Assembly (NCBI RefSeq): GCF_022832975.1
Contig: NZ_CP094846.1
Span: forward strand, 1,618,501-1,682,500
Direction: 5' to 3'
DNA: 64,000 bases
Source: Ornithobacterium rhinotracheale
GTDB taxonomy: Bacteria > Bacteroidota > Bacteroidia > Flavobacteriales > Weeksellaceae
Shown: piece by piece, positions 8,968 through 16,698 of the stretch
How the letters are laid out: each line of letters opens with the position of its first letter
Numbering within the stretch: the first letter of the stretch is position 1
The notes under the pieces: generated by a model
Seen by the model: the letters and a program-made list of their open reading frames with translations, nothing else
What the model was told of the DNA's origin: nothing
Database searches by the model: none
Made by a program: the position numbers and the translations under genes

Positions 8968-8975
8968 TATATTTG
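8968..8975 (+). promoter_or_regulatory. -7 box for the MMPL exporter gene
   Basis: TATATTTG matches TAnnTTTG and lies 26 bp before the start codon at 9002. I see no good -33 element at the usual distance. Confidence 0.6.
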
Positions 8976-9001
8976 CGAATATTGTAAAAAAAACAATCCC
9001 T

Positions 9002-11347
9002 ATGTGGAATAAAATTGCTTCGTTTATTCTGAGAAATAGAGCTTATATTCTTATTTCTCTCGTGATATATTTAGTCGCCATGGTGTTTATTTCTATGACT
9101 TATGGCGTAAAATTCTCCACCACAAGTGCTCAGCTCCTACCTTCATCAGACCCTGCCATGGTAAATCTACGCGATTTCCAGCAAACTTTTGGAAACGAGA
9201 GCAATGTGGTCGTCATCGGGTATGATGATGAAAAAATGCACGAAAAACCGAATTATGATGCCTTTAAACAATTGCAACAAAAAATTGCTACACTCAATGG
9301 TGTGAAATCGGTTTTCTCGATGGAAGATGCAATAAAACTCATTCGTGATACGGTGAATGGTGGTTTCAAAACTGAAAAAATCATCTCTGCAAATGAGAAT
9401 TATAATGAAGAAATTAAACAATTAGAGAATTTCCCGTTTTATGATGGGATTTTGTACAATACAAAAAACAATGCCAAAGAAATTTTGGTGTACATCGACG
9501 ATCAAATCATGAACTCGCCCGAGCGAGCCAAGGAAACTTTGCAAATCAACGATTGGGTAGAAGAATTTGAAGAACAAACGCAGATTCCGCTCTATTTATC
9601 GGGCATGCCTGTCATAAGAACTATGAATTCCCAAGCGGTAAAAAGCGAATCTTTTACTTTCATTGGGGCTTCTTTACTCGTGACATGTTTGCTATTTTTG
9701 TATTTCTATCGTTCGCTCAGAAACACGCTCATTGCTGTTGCCGTAGTGGCATGTGCAGTAATGTCATGTTTTGCACTTATGGCATTTTTGGGCTACGATA
9801 TTACGATTCTTACGGCGCTTGTTCCGCCATTGCTGATTGTGATTGGAATCCCAAACTGCATCTATCTCATCAATAAATACCAAAAAGAATATGTGGTGCA
9901 TAAAAACAAAATTAAAGCACTACACCGCATGATTGTGCATGTGGGGAATGCGGCAATCCTTACCAATCTTACTACGGCGTTTGGGTTCTTTACTTTCCTG
10001 TTTACCGATAGCAAAACTTTGCAGGAATTTGGGATTGTATCTTCATTAAACATTGTAGGAATTTTCTTTTTATCTTTCTTGATTGTGCCTACACTTTTAA
10101 GCTATTTTCCAGAGCCAAAAGAAAAAGAACTTTCGCATTTATCATTCAATTGGACCAACAAAGTTTTTGTTTTTATTGAAAATATTATTGCTCATCATCG
10201 CAAAAAAGTCTACATCACCGTTGCAGCACTTTTGGCGCTATCGTTCCTTGGAATTTCGTTGATGAAAAGTAGCGGAAACATTTTAGATGATATGTCTAAA
10301 AACACCGATTTTTACAAAGAAATTAGCTTTTTTGACAAAGAATTTGGGGGTGTTTTACCGCTTGAAATCGTTGTAGACACCAAGCGTCCCAACGGCGTTA
10401 CTTCTATCAACAATTTACAAAAACTTGACCAATTTAGCGAATATATCGATAGCTTAAATATTTCGTCTAAACCGCTCTCAATTGTGCCTTTAGTCAAAAT
10501 GGCAAAACAGGCATATTACAACAACGATTCAGCGTTTTATCAATTACCGACACGCCAAGAGCGTAGTTTTATTTTGGGCGAAATCAAGAAGTCTAAAGGT
10601 GGCAACGAGCATATGCTAAGTAGCTATCTCGATTCCACCAAAAGCAAAGCACGCGTAACCACACTTTTAAGCAATATGGATAGTGATGTTTTGGCGTTCA
10701 GCACGCAACACATTCAAGATAAATTAAAACAAATTTTCCCAGATGGGCGTTATAAAACTTATGTTACGGGTATGGCTTTTGTGTTCCAAGAAGGAACTAA
10801 ATACTTGACTCATAATTTATTCATCTCGATTTCCATTGCAATTTTAATGATTTCGGTATTTATGGTATTTATGTTCCGTTCGCCACAAATGGTGTTTATT
10901 GCCTTGTTACCTAACATTTTACCATTGCTCACCACAGCGGGATTCATGGGCTATTTGGGTATCCCTATCAAGCCTTCCACTATTTTGGTGTTCAGTATTG
11001 CGTTTGGTATTGCGGTGGACGATACCATTCACTTTTTGGCGCGTTATCGTCAAGACTTGAAAAAATACGAAAGGATTAGCCTTTCCGTTGCCGAATCTAT
11101 GGAGCATGTGGGCAGTAGCATGTTCTACACTTCGGTGATTTTATTTGCAGGATTTGGCGTGTTTATGTTCAGTGGCTTTAATGGGATTGTAGCCTTAGGT
11201 GGCTTGGTCGTTTTGACCCTGCTCATGGCGATGTTTGCCAATTTGATATTACTCCCTTCTCTCCTACTCACTTACGAAAGATTTAGCAATAAAGAATTTT
11301 CAGACCCTAAACTAGATTTATTCAAGGAAGACGACGAAGAAGATTAA
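9002..11347 (+). CDS. MMPL/RND-superfamily transporter
   Basis: A 781-aa inner-membrane transporter with two halves, each with a TM1, a periplasmic loop and a five-helix bundle, which is the MMPL/SSD layout. Helices are visible at about residues 12-32, 219-340 (cluster), 404-420 and 625-760 (cluster). The proton-relay acidic motif appears as FGIAVDDTIHFLARYR in the second half. The C-terminus is acidic (DLFKEDDEED). Family members export lipids such as hopanoids or mycolipids. No membrane-fusion or outer-membrane partner is adjacent, which supports the MMPL type rather than a tripartite drug pump. The substrate is unknown. Confidence 0.85.
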   Translation: MWNKIASFILRNRAYILISLVIYLVAMVFISMTYGVKFSTTSAQLLPSSDPAMVNLRDFQQTFGNESNVVVIGYDDEKMHEKPNYDAFKQLQQKIATLNGVKSVFSMEDAIKLIRDTVNGGFKTEKIISANENYNEEIKQLENFPFYDGILYNTKNNAKEILVYIDDQIMNSPERAKETLQINDWVEEFEEQTQIPLYLSGMPVIRTMNSQAVKSESFTFIGASLLVTCLLFLYFYRSLRNTLIAVAVVACAVMSCFALMAFLGYDITILTALVPPLLIVIGIPNCIYLINKYQKEYVVHKNKIKALHRMIVHVGNAAILTNLTTAFGFFTFLFTDSKTLQEFGIVSSLNIVGIFFLSFLIVPTLLSYFPEPKEKELSHLSFNWTNKVFVFIENIIAHHRKKVYITVAALLALSFLGISLMKSSGNILDDMSKNTDFYKEISFFDKEFGGVLPLEIVVDTKRPNGVTSINNLQKLDQFSEYIDSLNISSKPLSIVPLVKMAKQAYYNNDSAFYQLPTRQERSFILGEIKKSKGGNEHMLSSYLDSTKSKARVTTLLSNMDSDVLAFSTQHIQDKLKQIFPDGRYKTYVTGMAFVFQEGTKYLTHNLFISISIAILMISVFMVFMFRSPQMVFIALLPNILPLLTTAGFMGYLGIPIKPSTILVFSIAFGIAVDDTIHFLARYRQDLKKYERISLSVAESMEHVGSSMFYTSVILFAGFGVFMFSGFNGIVALGGLVVLTLLMAMFANLILLPSLLLTYERFSNKEFSDPKLDLFKEDDEED

Positions 11348-11359
11348 TTTAGATAAAAT

Positions 11360-11963
11360 CGGAATTTGATATATTTTATCATTCCGAACTCGTTTCGGAA
11401 TCCAAAACTTTTCACTCCAATTGTCATTCTGAATTTATTTCAGAATCTCCGTGATTTATTAAGTAAGACCCTGAATCAAATTCAAGGTGACATCACGCAA
11501 AAAAACGGAATTTGATATATTTTATCATTCTAAACTCCGATTCGGAATCCAAAGCTTTTCGCCCTGATTGTCATTCTGAATTTATTTCAGAATCTCCGTG
11601 ATTTATTAAGTAAAACCCTGAATCAAGTTCAGGGTGACACCACGCGAAAAAACGGAATTTGATATATTTTATCATTCCGAACTCAAATTTGGAATCCAAA
11701 ACTTTTCACTCTAATTGTCATTCTGAATTTATTTTAGAATCTCTGTGATTTATTAAGTAAGACCCTGAATCAAGTTCAGGGTGACACCACGCGAAAAAAC
11801 GGAATTTGATATATTTTATCATTCTAAACTCCGATTCGGAATCCAAAGCTTTTCGCCCTGATTGTCATTCTGAATTTATTTTAGAATCTCTGTGATTTAT
11901 TAAGTAAGACCCTGAATCAAATTCAAGGTGACATCACGCTAAAATCGGAATTTGATATATTTT
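11360..11963. repeat. Four tandem ~147-bp palindrome-rich repeats
   Basis: The gene-free stretch 11348-12051 holds four tandem units starting at 11360, 11506, 11653 and 11800 (periods 146, 147, 147, 146) and an 18-bp start of a fifth at 11946. Each unit begins CGGAATTTGATATATTTTATC and contains three inverted repeats: one around ATTCCGAA, one ATTCTGAA/TTCAGAAT, one ACCCTGAA/TTCAGGGT with a 5-nt loop. Units alternate: 1 and 3 share one first segment, 2 and 4 another, while 1/2, 3/4, 1/4 and 2/3 share other segments. No ORF spans the array. This is REP/BIME-like, not CRISPR. Confidence 0.92.
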
Positions 11964-12019
11964 TAAATGATTTATATCGGTTTAAGATTCTTAAAACTTT
12001 CAATTCAAAAATAAATTAA

Positions 12020-12027
12020 TAACTTTG
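12020..12027 (+). promoter_or_regulatory. -7 box for rimO
   Basis: TAACTTTG fits TAnnTTTG, 24 bp before the rimO start. A weak TTTC lies 18 bp upstream. Confidence 0.55.
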
Positions 12028-12051
12028 CCCGCTTTTTAATACCAAAAAATT

Positions 12052-13356
12052 ATGCGTACAAAATCCACAGGAAGAAAGAAAATAAACATCGTAACGCTCG
12101 GATGCTCAAAGAATATTTATGATTCTGAGGTTTTAATGGGACAACTTAAAGCCAACGGAAAAGAAGTAGTACACGAGCAAGCGGGTGATATTGTGGTGAT
12201 TAACACTTGTGGCTTTATCGAAAACGCGAAAGAAGAATCCATCAATACTATTTTGAATTTCGTGGATTTAAAACAACGCGGATTGGTAGAAAAAGTTTTT
12301 GTAACAGGCTGTCTCTCTGAACGCTACAAGCCCGATCTAGAAAAAGAAATCCCAGATGTAAACCAATATTTTGGAACAAGAGATTTACCTTTGTTATTAA
12401 AGGCTTTGGGGGCAGACTACAAGCATGAACTGGTGGGCGAACGATTGACGACTACGCCACGACATTATGCTTATTTAAAAATTGCGGAGGGTTGCGACAG
12501 ACCTTGTGCTTTTTGTGCCATTCCATTGATGCGTGGAGCGCATAAATCTACTCCAATTGAGGATTTGGTGACCGAAACTAAAAAATTGGCTAAAAACGGA
12601 ACCAAAGAATTAATCTTAATCGCTCAGGACTTAACTTATTATGGGATTGACATTTATAACAAAAGAGCCCTTGCCGATTTGCTCAAAGAATTGGTAAAAG
12701 TAGAAGGCATCGAGTGGATTCGCTTGCATTATGCATTCCCGACGGGTTTCCCTGAAGATGTGCTAGATGTGATTAAAAATGAACCAAAGGTTTGTAACTA
12801 TATCGACATCCCTTTGCAACATATTTCTACGCCTATTTTAAAGGCGATGCGCCGTGGTACAACGGAAGAAAAAACCAATAGATTGCTTGATAAATTCCGT
12901 GAAAAAGTGCCAAATATGGCAATTAGAACTACCTTAATCTGTGGGTTCCCTGGCGAAACGGAAGAAGATTTTGAATTAATGAAAGAATGGGTAAAAACGC
13001 AACGATTTGACCGACTGGGCTGTTTCACCTATTCGCATGAGGAAAACACGCACGCTTTCAACATGGAAGATGATGTGCCTCAAGAAGTAAAAGAACAACG
13101 CGTGGCAGAAATCATGGAAATTCAATCTCAAATTTCATGGGAACTGAACCAAGAAAAAATTGGAAAGATTTTTAAAGTTTTAATCGACCGAAAAGAAGGC
13201 AACTATTTTGTGGGACGCACAGAATTTGATTCGCCCGATGTGGATAATGAAGTTTTGATACCAGCCGAAGACATTTATTTATCGATTGGTGAATTTGTAA
13301 ATGCTAAAATCACCGATGCTACCGAGTTTGATTTATATGCCGAGGTGGTAGACTAA
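12052..13356 (+). CDS. rimO: Ribosomal protein S12 methylthiotransferase
   Basis: RimO adds a methylthio group to the conserved aspartate of ribosomal protein S12 with SAM and two iron-sulfur clusters. The 434-aa protein has the MTTase N-terminal domain with cysteines at about 18, 53 and 87 (LGCSKN, NTCGFI, TGCLSE), the radical-SAM motif CDRPCAFC (148, 152, 155) and a C-terminal TRAM domain. LHYAFPTGFPEDVLDVI and DIPLQHIS are typical of RimO rather than MiaB. It is monocistronic between the repeat array and the NlpE-like gene. Confidence 0.94.
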   Translation: MRTKSTGRKKINIVTLGCSKNIYDSEVLMGQLKANGKEVVHEQAGDIVVINTCGFIENAKEESINTILNFVDLKQRGLVEKVFVTGCLSERYKPDLEKEIPDVNQYFGTRDLPLLLKALGADYKHELVGERLTTTPRHYAYLKIAEGCDRPCAFCAIPLMRGAHKSTPIEDLVTETKKLAKNGTKELILIAQDLTYYGIDIYNKRALADLLKELVKVEGIEWIRLHYAFPTGFPEDVLDVIKNEPKVCNYIDIPLQHISTPILKAMRRGTTEEKTNRLLDKFREKVPNMAIRTTLICGFPGETEEDFELMKEWVKTQRFDRLGCFTYSHEENTHAFNMEDDVPQEVKEQRVAEIMEIQSQISWELNQEKIGKIFKVLIDRKEGNYFVGRTEFDSPDVDNEVLIPAEDIYLSIGEFVNAKITDATEFDLYAEVVD

Positions 13357-13466
13357 AAATTCAATTTAGCTATATTTTTTAAAATCTCTTTTTATTAAAA
13401 TAACTAAAAAATTGTTTTTGGCATTGATTTTGTTTTTAAGACTATAACTAAAATTAAAATTTAATC

Positions 13467-13913
13467 ATGAAGAAAATCATTTTATCTGTAGCCGTAGCCT
13501 CTTTGGCGTTGAGTTCATGTCAAAAAAAAGAGCAAAAAGTAGATGAAACGCAAGTAACCACTGAGCAAGCCGAAGGTGTTGCAGCTCCTGCGGTGAAGGA
13601 CTATGCAGGTGAGTACGAAGGTGTGGAGCCATGTGCAGATTGCGAAGGAATGAAGATTACTCTAACTTTGAATGCTGACAATACTTTTGTGCAAGAGACT
13701 GAGTATTTGGGTAAAGAAATCAACAATAAATTTACCGATAAAGGTACTTATACTTGGAACAACGACGGAACAATCGTGACGCTTACGCCAGAGAATGCAC
13801 CAGACCAAGTTAGCCATTTCAAAGTGGAAGAAGGTAAATTAATTCAGCTCAATGCGGATTTACAGGAAAATACAGGCGATGTTGCGGATAGCTATGTTTT
13901 GAGCAAGAAATAA
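13467..13913 (+). CDS. NlpE-like lipoprotein
   Basis: A 148-aa lipoprotein with lipobox LSSC at about residue 18. The mature part carries the NlpE N-terminal domain signature YEGVEPCADCEGMKITLTL (CxxC), followed by a beta-barrel-like pattern ending in LIQLNADL. In enterobacteria NlpE senses surface contact and copper and signals to Cpx; flavobacteria lack that pathway as such, so only domain similarity is claimed. It is a single-gene unit with a strong terminator behind it. Confidence 0.8.
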   Translation: MKKIILSVAVASLALSSCQKKEQKVDETQVTTEQAEGVAAPAVKDYAGEYEGVEPCADCEGMKITLTLNADNTFVQETEYLGKEINNKFTDKGTYTWNNDGTIVTLTPENAPDQVSHFKVEEGKLIQLNADLQENTGDVADSYVLSKK

Positions 13914-13931
13914 GGCGCTGCCTATACAAAT

Positions 13932-13967
13932 AAAACCCCCATCGCACCCGAGTGCGACGGGGGTTTT
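13932..13967. terminator. Bidirectional terminator between convergent genes
   Basis: AAAACCCCC and TCGCAC pair with GTGCGA and GGGGGTTTT around the loop CCGA, with a single A/C mismatch. T-rich sequence follows on both strands, so it can serve the NlpE-like gene (+) and the YceI-like gene (-). Confidence 0.9.
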
Positions 13968-13987
13968 ATTTTTTATAAAAGTGTTTT

Positions 13988-14611
13988 TTATAGCTCTGTA
14001 ATGATTTCTATGCTCACATCTGTCCAAGTTTTATCTTGGTGAAGAAGTTTGCACTCGTTGTGTAATAAATCAAATCCTTTTTGGATATCGAAATCTTTCA
14101 ACACATCGATAGTTCCAGTGATTACAATTTTATTGTCATAAAATGTGTATTTGAAATCTTTAGTCACCTCGTGGTCGTTTAATTTTAAAGTAACAGGTAC
14201 CACGCTATTATTGAATTGCCCAAAGCTACCTTCAATCTCTGGCGATGTCATACTTCCAAAAAATAATGTACGAAGCAAATTATCTCTTGAATCGTCTCCT
14301 GTGTTTACAGACAAGCTATTGATTTTGAATTTAGCCCCATTCAACACATCTTCTTTTATTGTCGCTGGATGATAGTCCGTTAATTCATAATCTGAAAATG
14401 TTCCCTCTACCCCTACTTTTTCTGGTGTTTTGTAAGCAGTCCAAGTAAGTTTTGTAGTTTCTGGATGATAGGTATATTCCCCTTCAGAAATAGAATCATT
14501 AGTTGCAGCTGTAATTTCAGGTGCGCTTGTTGAGATAGGCTCTGCCTCCTGCTTTTTGGAACAAGAAAAAACTAATAAGCTCGCAAGTGATAAAGTAAGT
14601 ATTTTTTTCAT
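13988..14611 (-). CDS. YceI-family lipoprotein
   Basis: A 207-aa lipoprotein (lipobox FSCS near residue 17) with a YceI-like lipocalin-type beta-barrel: TKLTWTAYKTPEKVGVEGTF, then FKINSLSVNTGDDSRDNLLR and TSPEIEGSFG. YceI proteins bind isoprenoid or other lipids in the periplasm, and the exact ligand here is unknown. ATG 14611 is chosen because the lipoprotein signal MKKILTLSLASLLVFSC starts there; an upstream in-frame ATG at 14641 would spoil it. It is convergent with the NlpE-like gene and follows asnB on the same strand. Confidence 0.82.
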   Translation of the reverse strand: MKKILTLSLASLLVFSCSKKQEAEPISTSAPEITAATNDSISEGEYTYHPETTKLTWTAYKTPEKVGVEGTFSDYELTDYHPATIKEDVLNGAKFKINSLSVNTGDDSRDNLLRTLFFGSMTSPEIEGSFGQFNNSVVPVTLKLNDHEVTKDFKYTFYDNKIVITGTIDVLKDFDIQKGFDLLHNECKLLHQDKTWTDVSIEIITEL

Positions 14612-14696
14612 GGTAAAAAATTTTTGGTAAAGATAAAACATTTAATGAAATTATAAATATTTCAATAATTAATTTCAGTTTTTATACATAAAATTT

Positions 14697-16367
14697 CTAT
14701 TTCACATAGGCATCTGCATGCACTTTTGCTACGGCTCTACCGCTCGGATCGTTTAAGTTTTGAAAAGATTTATCCCATTTCAGAGCCGTAGGCGTACTAC
14801 ATGCAACTGATGGCACAGATGGCACAGTGAGTGCTGCGGCATCTAATGGGAAATGCTCTTCGAAAATGCTGCGATAGTAATACTCCTCTTTGCTAGTAGG
14901 CGTTTGTACTGGGAAACGGTGATGTGCATTTTTCAACTCCTCGTCGGAAACTTTTGCGTTTACCAATTCTTTTAATTTATCAATCCAAGAGTAGCCTACA
15001 CCGTCTGAAAATTGCTCTTTTTGGCGCCATGCTACCTCAGCTGGCAAATAACCTTCAAAGGCTTTGCGTAAAATCCATTTTTCCATTTTTTCTGGCTTAA
15101 TCATTTTATCTTCTGGATTAATGCACATGGCTACATCCAAAAATTCTTTGTCCAAAAACGGCACACGCCCTTCGATTCCCCAAGCCATCAAAGATTTGTT
15201 GGCACGCAAACAATCATATTTATACAAGTTTTCTAATTTGCGCACGCTTTCTTCGTGAAATTCTCTGGCGTTTGGTGCTTTGTGGAAATATAAATAGCCA
15301 CCAAAAATTTCGTCTGAACCTTCGCCCGAAAGCACCATTTTGATTCCCATAGACTTAATCACTCTTGCCATAAGATACATCGGAGTAGAGGCACGAACGG
15401 TGGTAATGTCATAAGTTTCGAGATAATAAATCACATCACGCACAGCGTCTAAACCTTCCTGAATCGTGAATTTGATTTCGTGATGAATTGTCCCGATGTG
15501 GTCGGCAACTTTGCGAGCCGCAGCCAAATCTGGAGAACCTTCTAATCCTACGGCAAATGAGTGCAATTGCGGGTACCATGCTTGTTCTTTGTCATCAGAC
15601 TCAATGCGTTTAGCCGCAAATTTTTTAGCCAATGCTGAAATAATCGAAGAATCTAATCCGCCTGAAAGCAATACGCCATAAGGCACATCAGACATTAATT
15701 GGCGGTGCACTGCATCCTCCAAAGATTTTTTCAATAAATCAATATCGGACTTGTTATGCTCCACTGCCGAATATTTTTCCCAATCGCGAGAATACCATTT
15801 TTGCAGTTTTTTCTCTTTGCTGTGGTAGTAATGCCCTGGCAAAAACACCTTGATTGAGTTGCAATGTCCCTCTAGTGCCTTTAATTCCGAAGCTACATAA
15901 AAAGTCCCTTGCTTATCAAATCCCATGTACAGTGGCACAATTCCCATATGGTCGCGTGCCACCATAAACTCCTGTGTTTGTGTATCGTAAATTGCAAAAG
16001 CAAACATTCCGTTTAGCTCATCGATTCCCGCAGCACCTTTATCTGCAAATAGTGGAAGAATCACCTCGCAATCCGACTGGGTTTGAAATTGATACAAATC
16101 TTTGTAGCGTTCACGGATTTCTCTATGGTTGTAGATTTCACCATTTACGGCAAGCACATATCTTCCATCTGCACTGATTAGGGGTTGCTTGCCCGAAGTA
16201 GGATCTACAATCGCCAAACGCTCATGTGCCATGATGGCGTGTTCATCGCTATAAATCCCACTCCAATCTGGGCCACGATGACGAAGTTTTTTAGCCATTT
16301 TTAATACTTGAGGTCTTAGTTCCTCGGCGCTTTGTTTAATATCAAAAGCACATACAATTCCACACAT
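14697..16367 (-). CDS. asnB: Asparagine synthase B (glutamine-hydrolysing)
   Basis: AsnB makes asparagine from aspartate, ATP and glutamine in the cytoplasm. The 556-aa protein starts MCGIVCAF with the nucleophile Cys2 of the class II glutaminase domain (about 1-190, with LRHRGPDWSG and VNGEIYNH). The synthetase domain has the ATP-pyrophosphatase loop SGGLDSS (about 235-241) and MVLSGEGSDEIFGGY. Length and motifs fit E. coli-type AsnB. A long leader lies upstream on the minus strand with an Asn-rich peptide and terminator (16407-16575), so expression should rise when charged tRNA-Asn is scarce. Confidence 0.97.
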   Translation of the reverse strand: MCGIVCAFDIKQSAEELRPQVLKMAKKLRHRGPDWSGIYSDEHAIMAHERLAIVDPTSGKQPLISADGRYVLAVNGEIYNHREIRERYKDLYQFQTQSDCEVILPLFADKGAAGIDELNGMFAFAIYDTQTQEFMVARDHMGIVPLYMGFDKQGTFYVASELKALEGHCNSIKVFLPGHYYHSKEKKLQKWYSRDWEKYSAVEHNKSDIDLLKKSLEDAVHRQLMSDVPYGVLLSGGLDSSIISALAKKFAAKRIESDDKEQAWYPQLHSFAVGLEGSPDLAAARKVADHIGTIHHEIKFTIQEGLDAVRDVIYYLETYDITTVRASTPMYLMARVIKSMGIKMVLSGEGSDEIFGGYLYFHKAPNAREFHEESVRKLENLYKYDCLRANKSLMAWGIEGRVPFLDKEFLDVAMCINPEDKMIKPEKMEKWILRKAFEGYLPAEVAWRQKEQFSDGVGYSWIDKLKELVNAKVSDEELKNAHHRFPVQTPTSKEEYYYRSIFEEHFPLDAAALTVPSVPSVACSTPTALKWDKSFQNLNDPSGRAVAKVHADAYVK

Positions 16368-16406
16368 ATTTTCTATTTTTTGATTATTATTTTCACTAAA
16401 CGAAAA

Positions 16407-16443
16407 AAAGCTCCTTATCGTACGAGGCAGGATAAGGAGCTTT
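16407..16443 (-). terminator. Attenuator terminator in the asnB leader
   Basis: On the minus strand AAAGCTCCTTATC (16443-16431) pairs perfectly over 13 bp with GATAAGGAGCTTT (16419-16407) and runs into seven consecutive T (16409-16403). It lies 40 bp before the asnB start codon and downstream of the leader peptide, so it must be read through for asnB to be expressed. Confidence 0.88.
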
Positions 16444-16486
16444 GTAATTTTTAAACAATGAACAGCCTTTTCCTACCTATGGTAAG
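16426..16486 (-). promoter_or_regulatory. Competing RNA helices of the asnB attenuator
   Basis: Three segments on the minus strand can pair in exclusive ways. Segment 1 CTTACC (16486-16481) pairs with GGTAGG at the start of segment 2 over a 3-nt loop (6 bp, one G:U). Segment 2 GGTAGGAAAAGG (16477-16466) can instead pair with segment 3 CCTTATCCTGCC (16437-16426) with 11 of 12 pairs (one G:U, one A:A mismatch). Segment 3 contains most of the 5' arm of the terminator, so the 2:3 helix is an antiterminator. The leader stop codon TAG lies inside segment 2. Confidence 0.8.
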
Positions 16487-16529
16487 AATTATTATTAAGG
16501 TTGTTATTATTTAAAAGATTTTTCTTCAT
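16473..16529 (-). CDS. asnB leader peptide, Asn-rich (18 aa)
   Basis: ATG at 16529 opens an 18-codon frame MKKNLLNNNNLNNNSYHR ending in TAG at 16473. Eight of 18 codons are Asn (position 4, 7-10, 12-14), against a few percent expected. It lies between a consensus promoter and the terminator in front of asnB, in the arrangement of amino-acid biosynthetic attenuators. A ribosome stalled at Asn codons 12-14 would cover segment 1 and free segment 2 for antitermination; one that reaches the stop would cover segment 2 and allow termination. Confidence 0.85.
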   Translation of the reverse strand: MKKNLLNNNNLNNNSYHR

Positions 16530-16545
16530 AATTTTATTATCAATA

Positions 16546-16575
16546 CAAATGTAATTAAATATTTATTAAAACAAA
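16546..16575 (-). promoter_or_regulatory. Promoter of the asnB leader
   Basis: TTTG (16575-16572), an 18-bp spacer, then TACATTTG (16553-16546), a full match to TAnnTTTG on the minus strand. The start of transcription is expected near 16538, leaving only about 8 nt before the leader ATG at 16529. Confidence 0.8.
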
Positions 16576-16642
16576 AAATATTTTTTCAAAAATTTAATAT
16601 TGTAAAAATTACAAAAACTTATTTTTTCAAACATAAAAAAAA

Positions 16643-16668
16643 CTCTCCTAACTATTTAGAAAGGAGAG
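16643..16668 (-). terminator. Terminator of ppdK
   Basis: CTCTCCT/AGGAGAG makes a 7-bp stem with a 12-nt loop, and on the minus strand it is followed by a run of eight T. It begins 30 bp after the ppdK stop. Confidence 0.75.
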
Positions 16669-16698
16669 CTTTAGTAGTTATAAATAAAAATTTGAATT

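Noticed and set aside
11360..11963. CRISPR array
   Set aside because: Units are ~147 bp and nearly identical along their whole length; there are no short repeats with unique spacers and no cas genes.
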